Positions 53,397-62,700 of a stretch of DNA of 64,000 nucleotides are shown here, in pieces. The first letter of the stretch is position 1, and the number at the start of each line of letters is the position of its first letter. The notes under the pieces are model-generated. The model was not told where the DNA came from. It saw only the letters and a list, made by a program, of their open reading frames with translations, and did not search any database. The DNA comes from Vicingaceae bacterium. Lineage in GTDB: Bacteria > Bacteroidota > Bacteroidia > Flavobacteriales_E > Vicingaceae. The DNA is taken from positions 124,001 through 188,000 of the forward strand of contig JAGYIE010000002.1 in assembly GCA_018402765.1 (NCBI GenBank), in the 5' to 3' direction. The position numbers and the translations under genes were made by a program.

Positions 53397-54317
53397 TTAA
53401 TCTATTGAGATATAATCTTTTGATTGATAATTTCCGGTTCGTTGTTTCTCTAACTGTAATAAAACATCATTAGCTAAGCTACTAGCACCAAATCTAAACC
53501 ATTTGTTGCTCAACCAAGCATCCCCTAATATTTCTTTCACCATTACTAAGTAATGAATAGCCAATTTTGAAGTAGAAATACCACCTGCAGGCTTCATACC
53601 AATCATATTTCCCGTCTTATGGTAATAATCTTTTATTGCATAGAGCATTGTCAGCGTAACAGGTATAGATGCAGCTGAACCAATTTTTCCTGTTGAAGTT
53701 TTAATAAAATCTGCCCCAGCATAAATAGCAATATCTGAAGCCCTTCTAACGTCATCAAGCGTGCCAATTTCACCAGTCTCCAATATAACTTTTAGTCGAG
53801 CTTGAGCACCACACAATGCCTTAATTTCTGCAATCTCATCAAACACGAAGTTATATTCTCCTTGATGGTACTTTCCTCTAGAAATAACCATATCTATTTC
53901 ATCTGCACCTTGATCTAGCGCAAATTTAGTGTCATCTAATTTTGTTGATAAAGGCGCTTGTCCTGATGGAAACGCTGTGGAAACAGAGGCGACTTTCACC
54001 CCACTACCTTTTACTGCAGCCTTTGCAATACCGACCATTGATGGATAGACACATACAGCAGCAACAGTTGGTAATCCTGCATACTCATCATGCAAGTGCT
54101 GAGCCTTGTAGCACATCTGATTTACTTTACCTATAGTATCTTTTCCCTCAAGAGTTGTAAGATCTATCATACTAAGCACCATCTTTAAAGCTTGAATTTT
54201 GCTTTCATTCTTGATGCTTCTCGTCTGAAAACGTGTGGCACGCTCAATGATACCAACTTGATCTATTGATGGCGACTTGGTAAAATCAGGAATAATTAAT
54301 GACTTTTTCAACTTCAA
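53397..54317 (-). CDS. deoC: Deoxyribose-phosphate aldolase
   Basis: DeoC cleaves 2-deoxyribose-5-phosphate to glyceraldehyde-3-phosphate and acetaldehyde. The 306-residue class I aldolase has the Schiff-base Lys in FIKTSTGK, the KVILETGEIG strand and the GMKPAGGIST phosphate-binding region. The length is toward the longer deoC subfamily because of an N-terminal extension. It is the first gene of a nine-gene operon and is divergent from cysC across 127 bases. Confidence 0.95.
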   Translation of the reverse strand: MKLKKSLIIPDFTKSPSIDQVGIIERATRFQTRSIKNESKIQALKMVLSMIDLTTLEGKDTIGKVNQMCYKAQHLHDEYAGLPTVAAVCVYPSMVGIAKAAVKGSGVKVASVSTAFPSGQAPLSTKLDDTKFALDQGADEIDMVISRGKYHQGEYNFVFDEIAEIKALCGAQARLKVILETGEIGTLDDVRRASDIAIYAGADFIKTSTGKIGSAASIPVTLTMLYAIKDYYHKTGNMIGMKPAGGISTSKLAIHYLVMVKEILGDAWLSNKWFRFGASSLANDVLLQLEKQRTGNYQSKDYISID

Positions 54318-54428
54318 AATATGCTAATTTTTAAAAAGCCAAAGATAGAAATAATCCTAGAGCTTTCTTAATCACAATGAAGACGATGAGCGCGATAAAA
54401 ACAATCCAATTTAACCTCATTATTTTGT

Positions 54429-54436
54429 TAAATTTG
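54429..54436 (+). promoter_or_regulatory. cysC: -7 box before cysC
   Basis: TAAATTTG matches the TAnnTTTG consensus exactly, 8 bases before the cysC ATG. No TTG lies in the -33 window (about 54403-54411). The rest of the 127-base divergent gap shows no other clear site. Confidence 0.45.
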
Positions 54437-54444
54437 TTTCCTTA

Positions 54445-55053
54445 ATGAAAGATGAAGGAAGAAATATATTCACTGTTTTCGATGAAATCTTAGATCGAAA
54501 AGTAAAAGAAAATTTACTAAACCAGAAAGGAATAGTTGTTTGGATGACGGGGCTTTCGGGATCTGGTAAGACCTCTATAGCGATTGCTTTAGAGCGGCTA
54601 CTGAATCAAAAAGGATTCTTGACTCAAATTTTAGATGGGGACAATTTACGAAGTGGCATTAATAACAACTTGGGATTTTCAGCTTCTGATAGAGCAGAAA
54701 ACATTCGTAGAATTGCAGAAATTAGTAAGCTGTTTCTGAATTGTGGGATTATCACAATTAATTGTTTTGTGAGCCCAACTAAAGAAATTAGAGCTCAAGC
54801 AAAACAAATTATCGGAGCTAATGATTTTATTGAAGTTTTTATAAACACCCCTCTTGAAGTGTGCGAGCAGCGCGATGTTAAGGGTTTGTATGAAAAAGCT
54901 CGTAAGGGAGAGATAAAAGATTTTACAGGAATAGATGCTCCTTTTGAAGCTCCAGAAAATTCATTTATTGATATTAAAACGGCGAACAAAAATCCAGAAG
55001 ATTCCGCTAAAGAATTATATACTAACATTCTATCAAAAATCATAAAGGCATAA
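54445..55053 (+). CDS. cysC: Adenylylsulfate (APS) kinase
   Basis: CysC phosphorylates APS to PAPS, the universal sulfate donor. The 202-residue P-loop kinase has Walker A GLSGSGKTS (residues 36-44), the DGDNLRSGIN substrate motif and FVSPTKEIRAQA. It is followed by cysD after 3 bases. No APS/PAPS reductase or sulfite reductase gene is in the window, so the PAPS may go to sulfation of a glycan or metabolite, or to a reductase encoded elsewhere. Confidence 0.96.
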   Translation: MKDEGRNIFTVFDEILDRKVKENLLNQKGIVVWMTGLSGSGKTSIAIALERLLNQKGFLTQILDGDNLRSGINNNLGFSASDRAENIRRIAEISKLFLNCGIITINCFVSPTKEIRAQAKQIIGANDFIEVFINTPLEVCEQRDVKGLYEKARKGEIKDFTGIDAPFEAPENSFIDIKTANKNPEDSAKELYTNILSKIIKA

Positions 55054-55056
55054 CAA

Positions 55057-55962
55057 ATGCAGGCATATAACTTATCGCATTTAAGCGAATTAGAATCAGA
55101 AGCCATTTACGTTTTACGGGAAGTAGCTGCACAATTTGAAAACCCTGTTCTTCTTTTTTCAGGAGGAAAAGACTCTATAACTTGCGCCCACTTAGCTAGA
55201 AAAGCGTTTTGGCCGGCGAAGATCCCTTTTACATTTATGCACGTAGATACAGGTCATAATTTTCCAGAAACCATCGAATTTAGAGATTATTACCTAAACA
55301 AATTGGGGGTAAACTTAATTGTTTCAAGTGTACAAGATTGTATAAATCAAGGTTTAGTTATCGAAGAGAAAGGATTTAATGCAAGTAGAAACGCACTACA
55401 AACAGTTGCCTTACTAAAAGGAGTAGAAGAAAATAAGTTTGATGCAGCAATTGGCGGAGCTAGAAGAGATGAAGAGAAGGCTAGAGCTAAAGAACGCTTT
55501 TTTTCACACAGAGATGATTTTGGTCAGTGGGATCCAAAAAACCAACGTCCTGAATTATGGAATATTTTTAATGGTAAGAAAAATTTAGGTGAAAGCTTTA
55601 GAATTTTTCCAATTTCTAATTGGACAGAAATGGACATTTGGCAGTATATCTTGAAAGAGAAAATAGAGCTACCAAGCTTGTATTTTTCTCATGAACGCGA
55701 ATGCTTTATTCGTGAAGGTGTAGTAATGTCAACAGGTGAGCATGTGCCGCAAAGACCAGAAGAAGCGACAGCAAAAATGAGTGTCCGATTTAGAACTATT
55801 GGCGATATGACTTGCACAGGGGCTGTATATTCTGATGCAGACTCTTTAGAAAAAATTATAGAAGAAGTTGCTAGTACTAGAGTGACTGAGCGAGGCACTA
55901 GGTCTGATGACAAACGCTCTGAGGCAGCCATGGAGGACCGAAAAAAACAAGGTTACTTCTAA
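55057..55962 (+). CDS. cysD: Sulfate adenylyltransferase subunit 2
   Basis: CysD, with CysN, makes APS from ATP and sulfate. The 301-residue PP-loop ATPase has the pyrophosphate-binding SGGKDS (residues 35-40), FMHVDTGHNFPE and the GGARRDEEKARAKERF signature. The C-terminus MEDRKKQGYF is typical. It is between cysC (3 bases) and cysN (47 bases). Confidence 0.97.
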   Translation: MQAYNLSHLSELESEAIYVLREVAAQFENPVLLFSGGKDSITCAHLARKAFWPAKIPFTFMHVDTGHNFPETIEFRDYYLNKLGVNLIVSSVQDCINQGLVIEEKGFNASRNALQTVALLKGVEENKFDAAIGGARRDEEKARAKERFFSHRDDFGQWDPKNQRPELWNIFNGKKNLGESFRIFPISNWTEMDIWQYILKEKIELPSLYFSHERECFIREGVVMSTGEHVPQRPEEATAKMSVRFRTIGDMTCTGAVYSDADSLEKIIEEVASTRVTERGTRSDDKRSEAAMEDRKKQGYF

Positions 55963-56009
55963 ACTATTTATCTGACCACGTTTTTATAAACGATAGACAA
56001 TAAAATACA

Positions 56010-57278
56010 ATGAATAAAGACCCATATTTAGACATGGAATTATTACGCTTCTCGACTGCAGGGAGTGTAGATGACGGAAAAAGCACTTTAATTGGAAGAA
56101 TGCTTTATGATTCAAAATCTATTTTTGAAGACCAATATGAAGCGATAGAAAAAACAAGTAGAAAAAAAGGTGATGAGCAAGTGAATCTTGCATTACTAAC
56201 AGATGGACTTCGCGCTGAACGTGAACAAGGTATAACTATAGATGTTGCCTACCGCTATTTTGCCACTCCAAAGCGTAAGTTCATTATTGCAGACACGCCG
56301 GGGCACATTCAGTATACCAGAAATATGGTTACAGGCGCATCTACCTCAAATCTATCAATCATTTTAGTTGATGCCAGAAAAGGGATTATTGAGCAGACCT
56401 ACAGACATACATTTATCTCCTCATTATTGGGAATTCCTCATGTGGTCTTCTGCATCAACAAAATGGATCTAGTGGATTATGATGAAACTATATTTTATCA
56501 AATTAAAAAGGATATAGAAGCATTCTCTTCTAAACTTAATGTTAGAGATATTCATTTTATTCCAATTAGTGCATTAAATGGGGACAATGTAGTAAACAAA
56601 TCCACAAAAATGGATTGGTATCAAGGTGGAACGCTACTTTATCTATTAGAAAATATTCATATCGGAAGTGATCATAACCATATTGATTGCCGATTCCCTG
56701 TACAATATGTTATTCGCCCTCAATCTACAGAATTTCCCGATTACAGGGGTTATGCAGGCAGAATTGCCGGTGGTGTATTCAAACCAGGAGACGAAATCGC
56801 CGCATTACCTTCAGGATTTACTTCGAAAATCAAAAGTATTGATACAGCTGATGGAGAATTAAAAGAAGCATTTGCTCCTCAATCTGTAACAATTACACTT
56901 GAAGACGAAATAGACATCAGCAGAGGCGATATGATTGTAAGGATAAATAATCAGCCGAAAGTAAGTCAAGATTTAGATATAATGGTTTGCTGGATGAGCG
57001 ATAAACCCTTAATTAAGGGAGGAAAATATGCATTAATTCACACCACAAATGAAGCTCGATGTATTATTAAAGAGGTAAAGTATAAAGTGAATATAAATAC
57101 CTTACACAGAGAAGAAAGTGACCATAATATTGGCATGAATGATATTGGTCGAATTTCTATACGAACCACAAAACCGTTATTCTTTGACAGCTATCAAAAG
57201 AATAGAAATACCGGTAGTTTAATTCTAATAGATGAAGGTACACATGAAACTGTGGGAGCCTGCATGATTATAGACTAA
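56010..57278 (+). CDS. cysN: Sulfate adenylyltransferase subunit 1 (GTPase)
   Basis: CysN is an EF-Tu-like GTPase that drives APS synthesis by CysD. The 422-residue protein has G1 GSVDDGKST (18-26), G2 EREQGITIDV, G3 DTPGH and G4 NKMD, then two beta-barrel domains. It is not fused to an APS kinase, which is supplied separately by cysC. It ends just before a strong terminator. Confidence 0.97.
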   Translation: MNKDPYLDMELLRFSTAGSVDDGKSTLIGRMLYDSKSIFEDQYEAIEKTSRKKGDEQVNLALLTDGLRAEREQGITIDVAYRYFATPKRKFIIADTPGHIQYTRNMVTGASTSNLSIILVDARKGIIEQTYRHTFISSLLGIPHVVFCINKMDLVDYDETIFYQIKKDIEAFSSKLNVRDIHFIPISALNGDNVVNKSTKMDWYQGGTLLYLLENIHIGSDHNHIDCRFPVQYVIRPQSTEFPDYRGYAGRIAGGVFKPGDEIAALPSGFTSKIKSIDTADGELKEAFAPQSVTITLEDEIDISRGDMIVRINNQPKVSQDLDIMVCWMSDKPLIKGGKYALIHTTNEARCIIKEVKYKVNINTLHREESDHNIGMNDIGRISIRTTKPLFFDSYQKNRNTGSLILIDEGTHETVGACMIID

Positions 57279-57287
57279 ATGTTTTTT

Positions 57288-57324
57288 AAATAGCCGCACC
57301 AAAATTTGAGCGGCTATTTTTTTT
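57288..57324 (+). terminator. Rho-independent terminator after cysN
   Basis: AAATAGCCGC (57288-57297) and GCGGCTATTT (57310-57319) form a perfect 10-bp stem with a 12-base loop, followed by a T-run. It ends the cysC-cysD-cysN transcript, with a weaker chance of serving the convergent tonB gene. Confidence 0.85.
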
Positions 57325-57331
57325 GAAAAAT

Positions 57332-58048
57332 CTATCCCAATTTAATATTTACAGGAATAGTATACCTAACATTTGCCTTTCTTCCCATCTGGACTCCAGG
57401 TGTAAATTTAGGTAGTGCATTTATTACTCTTAACACTTCCCTATCCATTTCTTTAGCTCCTGATATTCCTTTAAGAATCGTGGCATTCCCTATATTTCCC
57501 TTTTTATTGACCACAAATGAAACAAAGACTTTACCACCTTCTCCATGATCTATTACAGATTGTGGAATTTTAATGTTATCACGAATAAAAGCTTGTATAG
57601 CATTTTCTGTGCAAATAACTCTAGAGGCATTATCCATTAAACTGCAATCGCCTAACCCTGGCATAACCTCAACATTAATATGAATCTCACCCTCCTCAAT
57701 TATCTCGGGTGGCATTGAAGTAATAATAATTTCAGGAGGAAGCTCTACAGTCTCTACTTTAGTTGGTTGCATTTTAGTTACAACTATAGTTTTTACCACC
57801 TTTATTTGTTCGATGGTCGGTTTTGGTGGAGCAGGTTTTGGTAAAGGTTTTGCTGATTTAATAATTGTGATTGGAATAATATCATCATCAATGTGATAGA
57901 CCTTAGAATTCTTAACCTCAGGAATGAGTTTTGGTGTTGTGTATTTGAAAGCGACTAATGCCAGAGACAAACTCGTAACAAGTCCAACTTGAAAAAACAT
58001 TCCTCTTTTACGTTCAAGATTTTTTGAAGCACTCTTTTTAATTTCCAT
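57332..58048 (-). CDS. Energy transducer TonB family protein (copy 1)
   Basis: The 238-residue protein has an N-terminal cytoplasmic basic segment, one membrane helix (about 15-35), a short Pro/Lys-rich periplasmic linker and a C-terminal TonB domain (about 150-238, KVFVSFVVNKKGNIG and YTIPVNIKLG). It couples inner-membrane proton motive force to TonB-dependent receptors. It is paralogous to the adjacent 236-residue TonB but has diverged strongly in the linker. A pair of Cys (about residues 134-150) precedes the TonB domain in both copies. Confidence 0.9.
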   Translation of the reverse strand: MEIKKSASKNLERKRGMFFQVGLVTSLSLALVAFKYTTPKLIPEVKNSKVYHIDDDIIPITIIKSAKPLPKPAPPKPTIEQIKVVKTIVVTKMQPTKVETVELPPEIIITSMPPEIIEEGEIHINVEVMPGLGDCSLMDNASRVICTENAIQAFIRDNIKIPQSVIDHGEGGKVFVSFVVNKKGNIGNATILKGISGAKEMDREVLRVINALPKFTPGVQMGRKANVRYTIPVNIKLG

Positions 58049-58178
58049 GACTTTTAATTTTTAAAGATGAATAAATAAAAAGTAAAAGTGCTACATATGT
58101 AAGCTATGGTTGATTAGGTTATATAACGAGACTAATTTAAAACTTATTGCAAAGAACTATAGTTTATATAAAACAAAA

Positions 58179-58206
58179 AGTCCTGCCTAGTAAACCAAGC
58201 AGGACT
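58179..58206 (-). terminator. Rho-independent terminator after tonB copy 2
   Basis: AGTCCTGC (58179-58186) and GCAGGACT (58199-58206) form a perfect 8-bp stem. Reading on the minus strand it is followed by TTTTTGTTTT, so it ends the upstream tonB gene and separates the two paralogues. Confidence 0.85.
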
Positions 58207-58227
58207 ATATCGTAATTCTATAAATTT

Positions 58228-58938
58228 TTATCGAAGTGTAAAGTTAACAGGTATGTTGTATCGCACTTTTGCTTTCTTACCCCTTTGCTCTCCTGGAGTA
58301 AATGTAGGTAAAGCTTCTACAACTCTAACAGCTTCTTTATCCAAGGCTTTTCCTCCTGCAACACCCTTAAGGACTGCAACATCTGAAACTTTTCCTTTCT
58401 GATCGATCACAAAAGTAATAAATACTCTACCAGTGATTCCAGCATCTTTAGCCATTGGTGGGTAAACCGTATTATTAGCTATAAATCTCTGTAACTCAAG
58501 TTGTGTACACGCATCACGTTCAGATTTAGGCTTGTTTTCACAACCAGGATATAGTGGCATGTTCTCAACAATCATAAAAATCTCTGCTTCCTCGATTACT
58601 TCTTCAGGCTGTTCGAAAATCTCTGTATCCATGTCGGCTTCAGAATCCTGAATTTCAGCTTCGTTTTCTATCTCCTTATCATCTTCCACAATTTCCAAAA
58701 TCTCTTGTGGAGGCGGTGGTGGTGGAGGTGGAGGCGGTGGCGGAGTATTTTGCATTGTAATCGGGATAATTTCATCCTCGATATCTGCAGCAGCTAAAGT
58801 TCCAAGGTCTGATACTTCTTCATATGAACGATAGTTAAAAGCAGCCAATACAACTCCTAAAGTAATCACCAAGCCGATTTGAAAAAACAAACCCCGCTTT
58901 TTTTCTAGGTTAACTTTCGGGCTTTTCTTTGGTTCCAT
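58228..58938 (-). CDS. Energy transducer TonB family protein (copy 2)
   Basis: The 236-residue protein has an N-terminal basic segment, a membrane helix (about 17-37), a run of 12 Pro, an acidic Glu/Asp-rich linker and a C-terminal TonB domain (RVFITFVIDQKGKVSDV, ALPTFTPGEQRGKK, YNIPVNFTLR). The Pro run and acidic linker span the periplasm. Its N-terminal motif LEKKRGLFFQIGLV is close to that of copy 1, showing local duplication. It precedes copy 1 on the minus strand with a terminator between, so each probably has its own control. Confidence 0.92.
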   Translation of the reverse strand: MEPKKSPKVNLEKKRGLFFQIGLVITLGVVLAAFNYRSYEEVSDLGTLAAADIEDEIIPITMQNTPPPPPPPPPPPPQEILEIVEDDKEIENEAEIQDSEADMDTEIFEQPEEVIEEAEIFMIVENMPLYPGCENKPKSERDACTQLELQRFIANNTVYPPMAKDAGITGRVFITFVIDQKGKVSDVAVLKGVAGGKALDKEAVRVVEALPTFTPGEQRGKKAKVRYNIPVNFTLR

Positions 58939-58997
58939 AATACTTAATTTACGGGCATAAAAATAGGAAATTTTTACTTACTCCCTTTTTTTACATG

Positions 58998-59384
58998 TTA
59001 ATTATACGTTGTTCTTTTTAAATACTTCTTAAAAATAATATAACTCCCAAAAAGAGCTCCTATTGTATTTGCTAAAAAATCTTCCCACTCTCCTGACCTT
59101 CCTTGAACTAAAAAATGTTGAATCAATTCAAGTAATCCACCATACAGAATAGACCAATAAGCTGCAAATGCTATTTTAGATAAGTTTAGCTGTAACAATT
59201 TATGGTATCCCCAAGAAATTATTATAACCATTAGCGCATAAAACACAAAATGTATAAACTTATCGGCTCCAGGAAACAATGGAATCGAAACTCCTGAGAG
59301 ATTTCGAGTACTTAAAAATAGCACACCGACCATCCATAAGAAAGCCGGTGCAAAATAAACTATTCGTTTTAAATTTTTATGCAA
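58998..59384 (-). CDS. VanZ-family membrane protein
   Basis: The 128-residue protein has four helices (about 8-26, 41-58, 67-90, 100-118) and the [16 protein letters not shown] and LLELIQHF motifs of VanZ-like proteins. The family is named for a teicoplanin-resistance accessory, but the biochemical role is unknown and most members are not linked to antibiotics. It overlaps the gcvH end by 8 bases; the sprA-gcvH-vanZ order is common in Flavobacteriia. Confidence 0.85.
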   Translation of the reverse strand: MHKNLKRIVYFAPAFLWMVGVLFLSTRNLSGVSIPLFPGADKFIHFVFYALMVIIISWGYHKLLQLNLSKIAFAAYWSILYGGLLELIQHFLVQGRSGEWEDFLANTIGALFGSYIIFKKYLKRTTYN

Positions 59385-59754
59385 TCTCTGCTTCGTATGC
59401 TTCTGCTGATAGTAAATGGTCTACCTCAGAAGGGTTAGATAATTTAATTTTCACCATCCATCCACTTCCATAAGCGTCATCGTTAACACTTTCCGGCGAA
59501 CCATCTAAGTCCTCATTCATCTCGATTACTTCACCCGATAACGGCATAAATAAGTCGGAAACTGTTTTTACTGCTTCTACTGTTCCAAAAACCTCGCCAT
59601 GACTAAGTGTCTCACCAACTGTTTCAATTTCTACATAAACGATATCACCTAGCTCACTTTGAGCATAGTCAGTAATTCCGACAGTAGCAATATCACCATC
59701 AATTTTAATCCATTCGTGTTCTTTCGTATACTTTAATTCAGAAGGAATATTCAT
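59377..59754 (-). CDS. gcvH: Glycine cleavage system H protein
   Basis: GcvH carries the lipoyl arm that shuttles the aminomethyl group between GcvP, GcvT and GcvL. The 125-residue protein contains the lipoyl-lysine in VEAVKTVSD (Lys63) and the [10 protein letters not shown]-terminal motif. I start at ATG 59754; the frame to 59781 is not part of the family. It is between sprA and vanZ, a conserved arrangement without an obvious functional link. Confidence 0.95.
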   Translation of the reverse strand: MNIPSELKYTKEHEWIKIDGDIATVGITDYAQSELGDIVYVEIETVGETLSHGEVFGTVEAVKTVSDLFMPLSGEVIEMNEDLDGSPESVNDDAYGSGWMVKIKLSNPSEVDHLLSAEAYEAEIA

Positions 59755-59798
59755 CTTATATAGTTTTAATTTTTTGTTCAAATTTAGGATTTCATCTC

Positions 59799-62700
59799 CT
59801 ATTGTGAAAGCGTAAAACGCAAACTAATTCCAGCATTTGTATTTGCTGTTGGAAAGGTGGATGAAATATAAGGGGTATTCATAATTCTGTCATAAAAAGC
59901 ACGAATATTTAGTCGTGAACTTAATACATAATCTGCTGTGAATTTTATAGCAAATATACGCTGACCAGCAGTTAGTTCATTCTGATCTTCCACAATTTTC
60001 CGAATAATAGTTCGGTTATTTCTTACAGAAAAATCAGCACGCATATCTAAATCACTCACCCTCTTTTTAGTTGATTTTCCAAATGGGAATGGTACATTCT
60101 TTAATCGATAACCCAATCCAATAACTACTTCTGAACCTTTAACTTCAGTAAGTTGATTATTATTCAAACTTAATGACATATTTCGATCTTTTTTGTATTC
60201 TATTCGAGTTAATAAACTATTGTTCCATGTCATATCAATATTCATTAACGGACTAAATTGTTCGCTAATACTAACAGAGGCAACTTGTCTTTGAGGAATA
60301 AAGTCTCCTTTGGTAAGTCTTCCTTCAGGATTTCCTTCATCAAAAAATGGGTTGGTAGTAAATGAACCAACATTAAATGTAGACCTGTAACGATGACCAA
60401 TTGTAAAGCTTCTAAAATACTTTTTAAAAAAATCTAGCTTAGAAAGACCGTCATAAGTAATGCTCCAGTTTGGAACAGGCAACTTACTTACAAACTCACC
60501 AAGAGAATATGAGCTAGCGCTTGACCCGCTATAAGCAGCGATGAATGAGTTAATCAATACTTCTTGAGACGTACCACTATATCCGTCTGCATAAATCCCT
60601 CCTAATGAATCAGAATAAACAAAAGTAGAATAAGCATTCTCCTCACCTAACCGCTGTGAAATTATACTTCTATTGGCTAAAAACTGATCAAAAGCATCAT
60701 TCTGATAGGTAACTTCATCATCTTTCATGAAAGCAGTTTTCCAACTAATAAAACTCATGCTAAAGCTTCCGTTAACTTGCGTAGGGCCAAAATCATAACC
60801 GGGACCTCCAGAAAGGGTATCATTCCAAATATAATATCTAGAAGTGTTTTCTGAGTAGGTTCGATTAGCCGTTAATTCGACTCGCATATCTTTAACGGGT
60901 TGAAAAGATGCCCTTAAATTAAGATTTTCGGAATAGGTCTTTGAGAAATTTCCAGATATAAAGAGAGATTCTGTTCCTTGCAATGTCCAGCCTTCTCTTA
61001 AAGCTCTCTCAAAATAGTCCGTACCAGGCTCCTGTAGACCAAAAGCAAAACCTACTCCAGGAGCATTAAAATTACCATCAAACCCTAATACATTCATTTC
61101 TCGATTATAATTAGGAAGTATGGTCCCTTCTGTAACGCTATAACTCCCCGAAACTGTTTTCAGGCTCATCGCCAAACGCCCCATGTTATCGAGAATATGT
61201 ATTCTAAAAAAGCTCGGCTCATCTTCTTTGGTTGTATCTTCAATCTCTCCTGTTTCGACTTTTTTACGATACGTTTTATCGGCTAAAGTCAATCGTCCTA
61301 TTTCCTTCTTCTTTTTCTTAGGCTTGCTTAATTCTTTTAAGTAATCAAACTTATTGTATAAAGTTGTCATACTTAAATTCGCATTCAATGCATAGTTTCC
61401 TGAGTTTTTAATGGTTGACCCTAGTGAGTCAGCATCAATATCCCCATTCAGAGCCCAGTTGAAGTTACCTGCATAGGTAGCATTTGCAGAAATCCATTCA
61501 AAATATGGAATCTTTGAAAATGGTAAGGTATAGGTTAGGTTTAGGTTCTGGGTATATTGCGTATTATCACCAAAACGCTGGACATTGTTCCACACCTCAT
61601 CTCTAAATTTACTATATTCGTCTTTAAACTTGCTATCAACACGTCCTTCAGGCTCGCCAATCTGAGCCATATTATTTGCATTAAAATCTAAGATCAAACT
61701 CTTGGTTAAATTATACCGTAAGGAGTAAATTCTATTCCAAGTAAAGGTTTTCTGATAGAATGGATCGAATTCAAAAAAGGAAGTATTGTTTCTAACTTGC
61801 CTTGAATTATATGATCTATTTATTTGTGTTTGAAAAGAATACTGTGTCGGATATAGGTTAAAATTAATGTCCTTTATCAATGTGAATGCTTTTCGTCGCT
61901 TAAAAAATTCTACATTTTTAAACGGCTCTATGGTAAGGGGTTTAGCAGTAAAATTATAATTCAAACCACCTCTATGTGTTTTTCTATTGTCATATTCAGT
62001 ATTGATATCCCTTTTAAACGTTTCTGTGTAGGCATAAGAAACAGCGAAGTTAGAAACATCAAAAGGTGTGGCCACCTCTTTTGTTGTGGACTTTTCTCGC
62101 CTCACATTAGTGAAATTTATACTTCTTGTCTTGGTATAATCGTCCGTTCTTCTTCTAATAGAATCACGGTAATCTTGGGTAAAATCGTCATTATTTACTA
62201 TATCATTTAGCTGCAAATCAGGATCTAATGGGTTGTACTCGGGACGAATAATATTTTCTGACACCCCAAAATACATTGGGATACTAAGCTTTGCCTCTTC
62301 AGGTAATAATTTACCGAGCTCTATGGATGAAGACAAATTATACTGCATACGAGTTTCTCGTTGACGTTCATTCAGTTTTTGTTCCAAACTACCCCACCCA
62401 GGTGTGCTCATTGCTCCCGATAAGGTCACTGCACCAAGATCTGCAATTTGAGCTGTTGCTCTTGCTTGTGCTGCCCAACCTCCTTCATTATCAAAATCAG
62501 AAAGTCGCAGTTCATTTACCCATACCTCGGCGCATTTAGGTAGTCCATCATCATTAAAATTCGTTTCTCCTGTACGTAAATTCTTAACCCCAATCATTAT
62601 TACCTTTACTTCTGCTAGGTTAGGATTACCCTTTATACGAATCGTATTTTTCGTTCCATCAACTTCTGAATAGGGCCTACTAATACTTATACCTGTGGAT

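Noticed and set aside
54377-54445. A 22-residue open frame (MKTMSAIK start) ending in TAATG at the cysC start, possible leader peptide
   Set aside because: It contains the likely -7 promoter box of cysC, so it would not be on the mRNA. It has no Cys/Met run that would suit attenuation.
58699-58734. GGN-repeat tract that could be taken for a short tandem repeat element or CRISPR-like array
   Set aside because: It is the codon run for 12 Pro in a TonB linker and lies fully in frame.
62291-62539. 82-codon open frame antisense to sprA
   Set aside because: It shows no domain, and its composition is what is expected of a shadow of the sprA frame. Other opposite-strand frames in sprA were rejected for the same reason.
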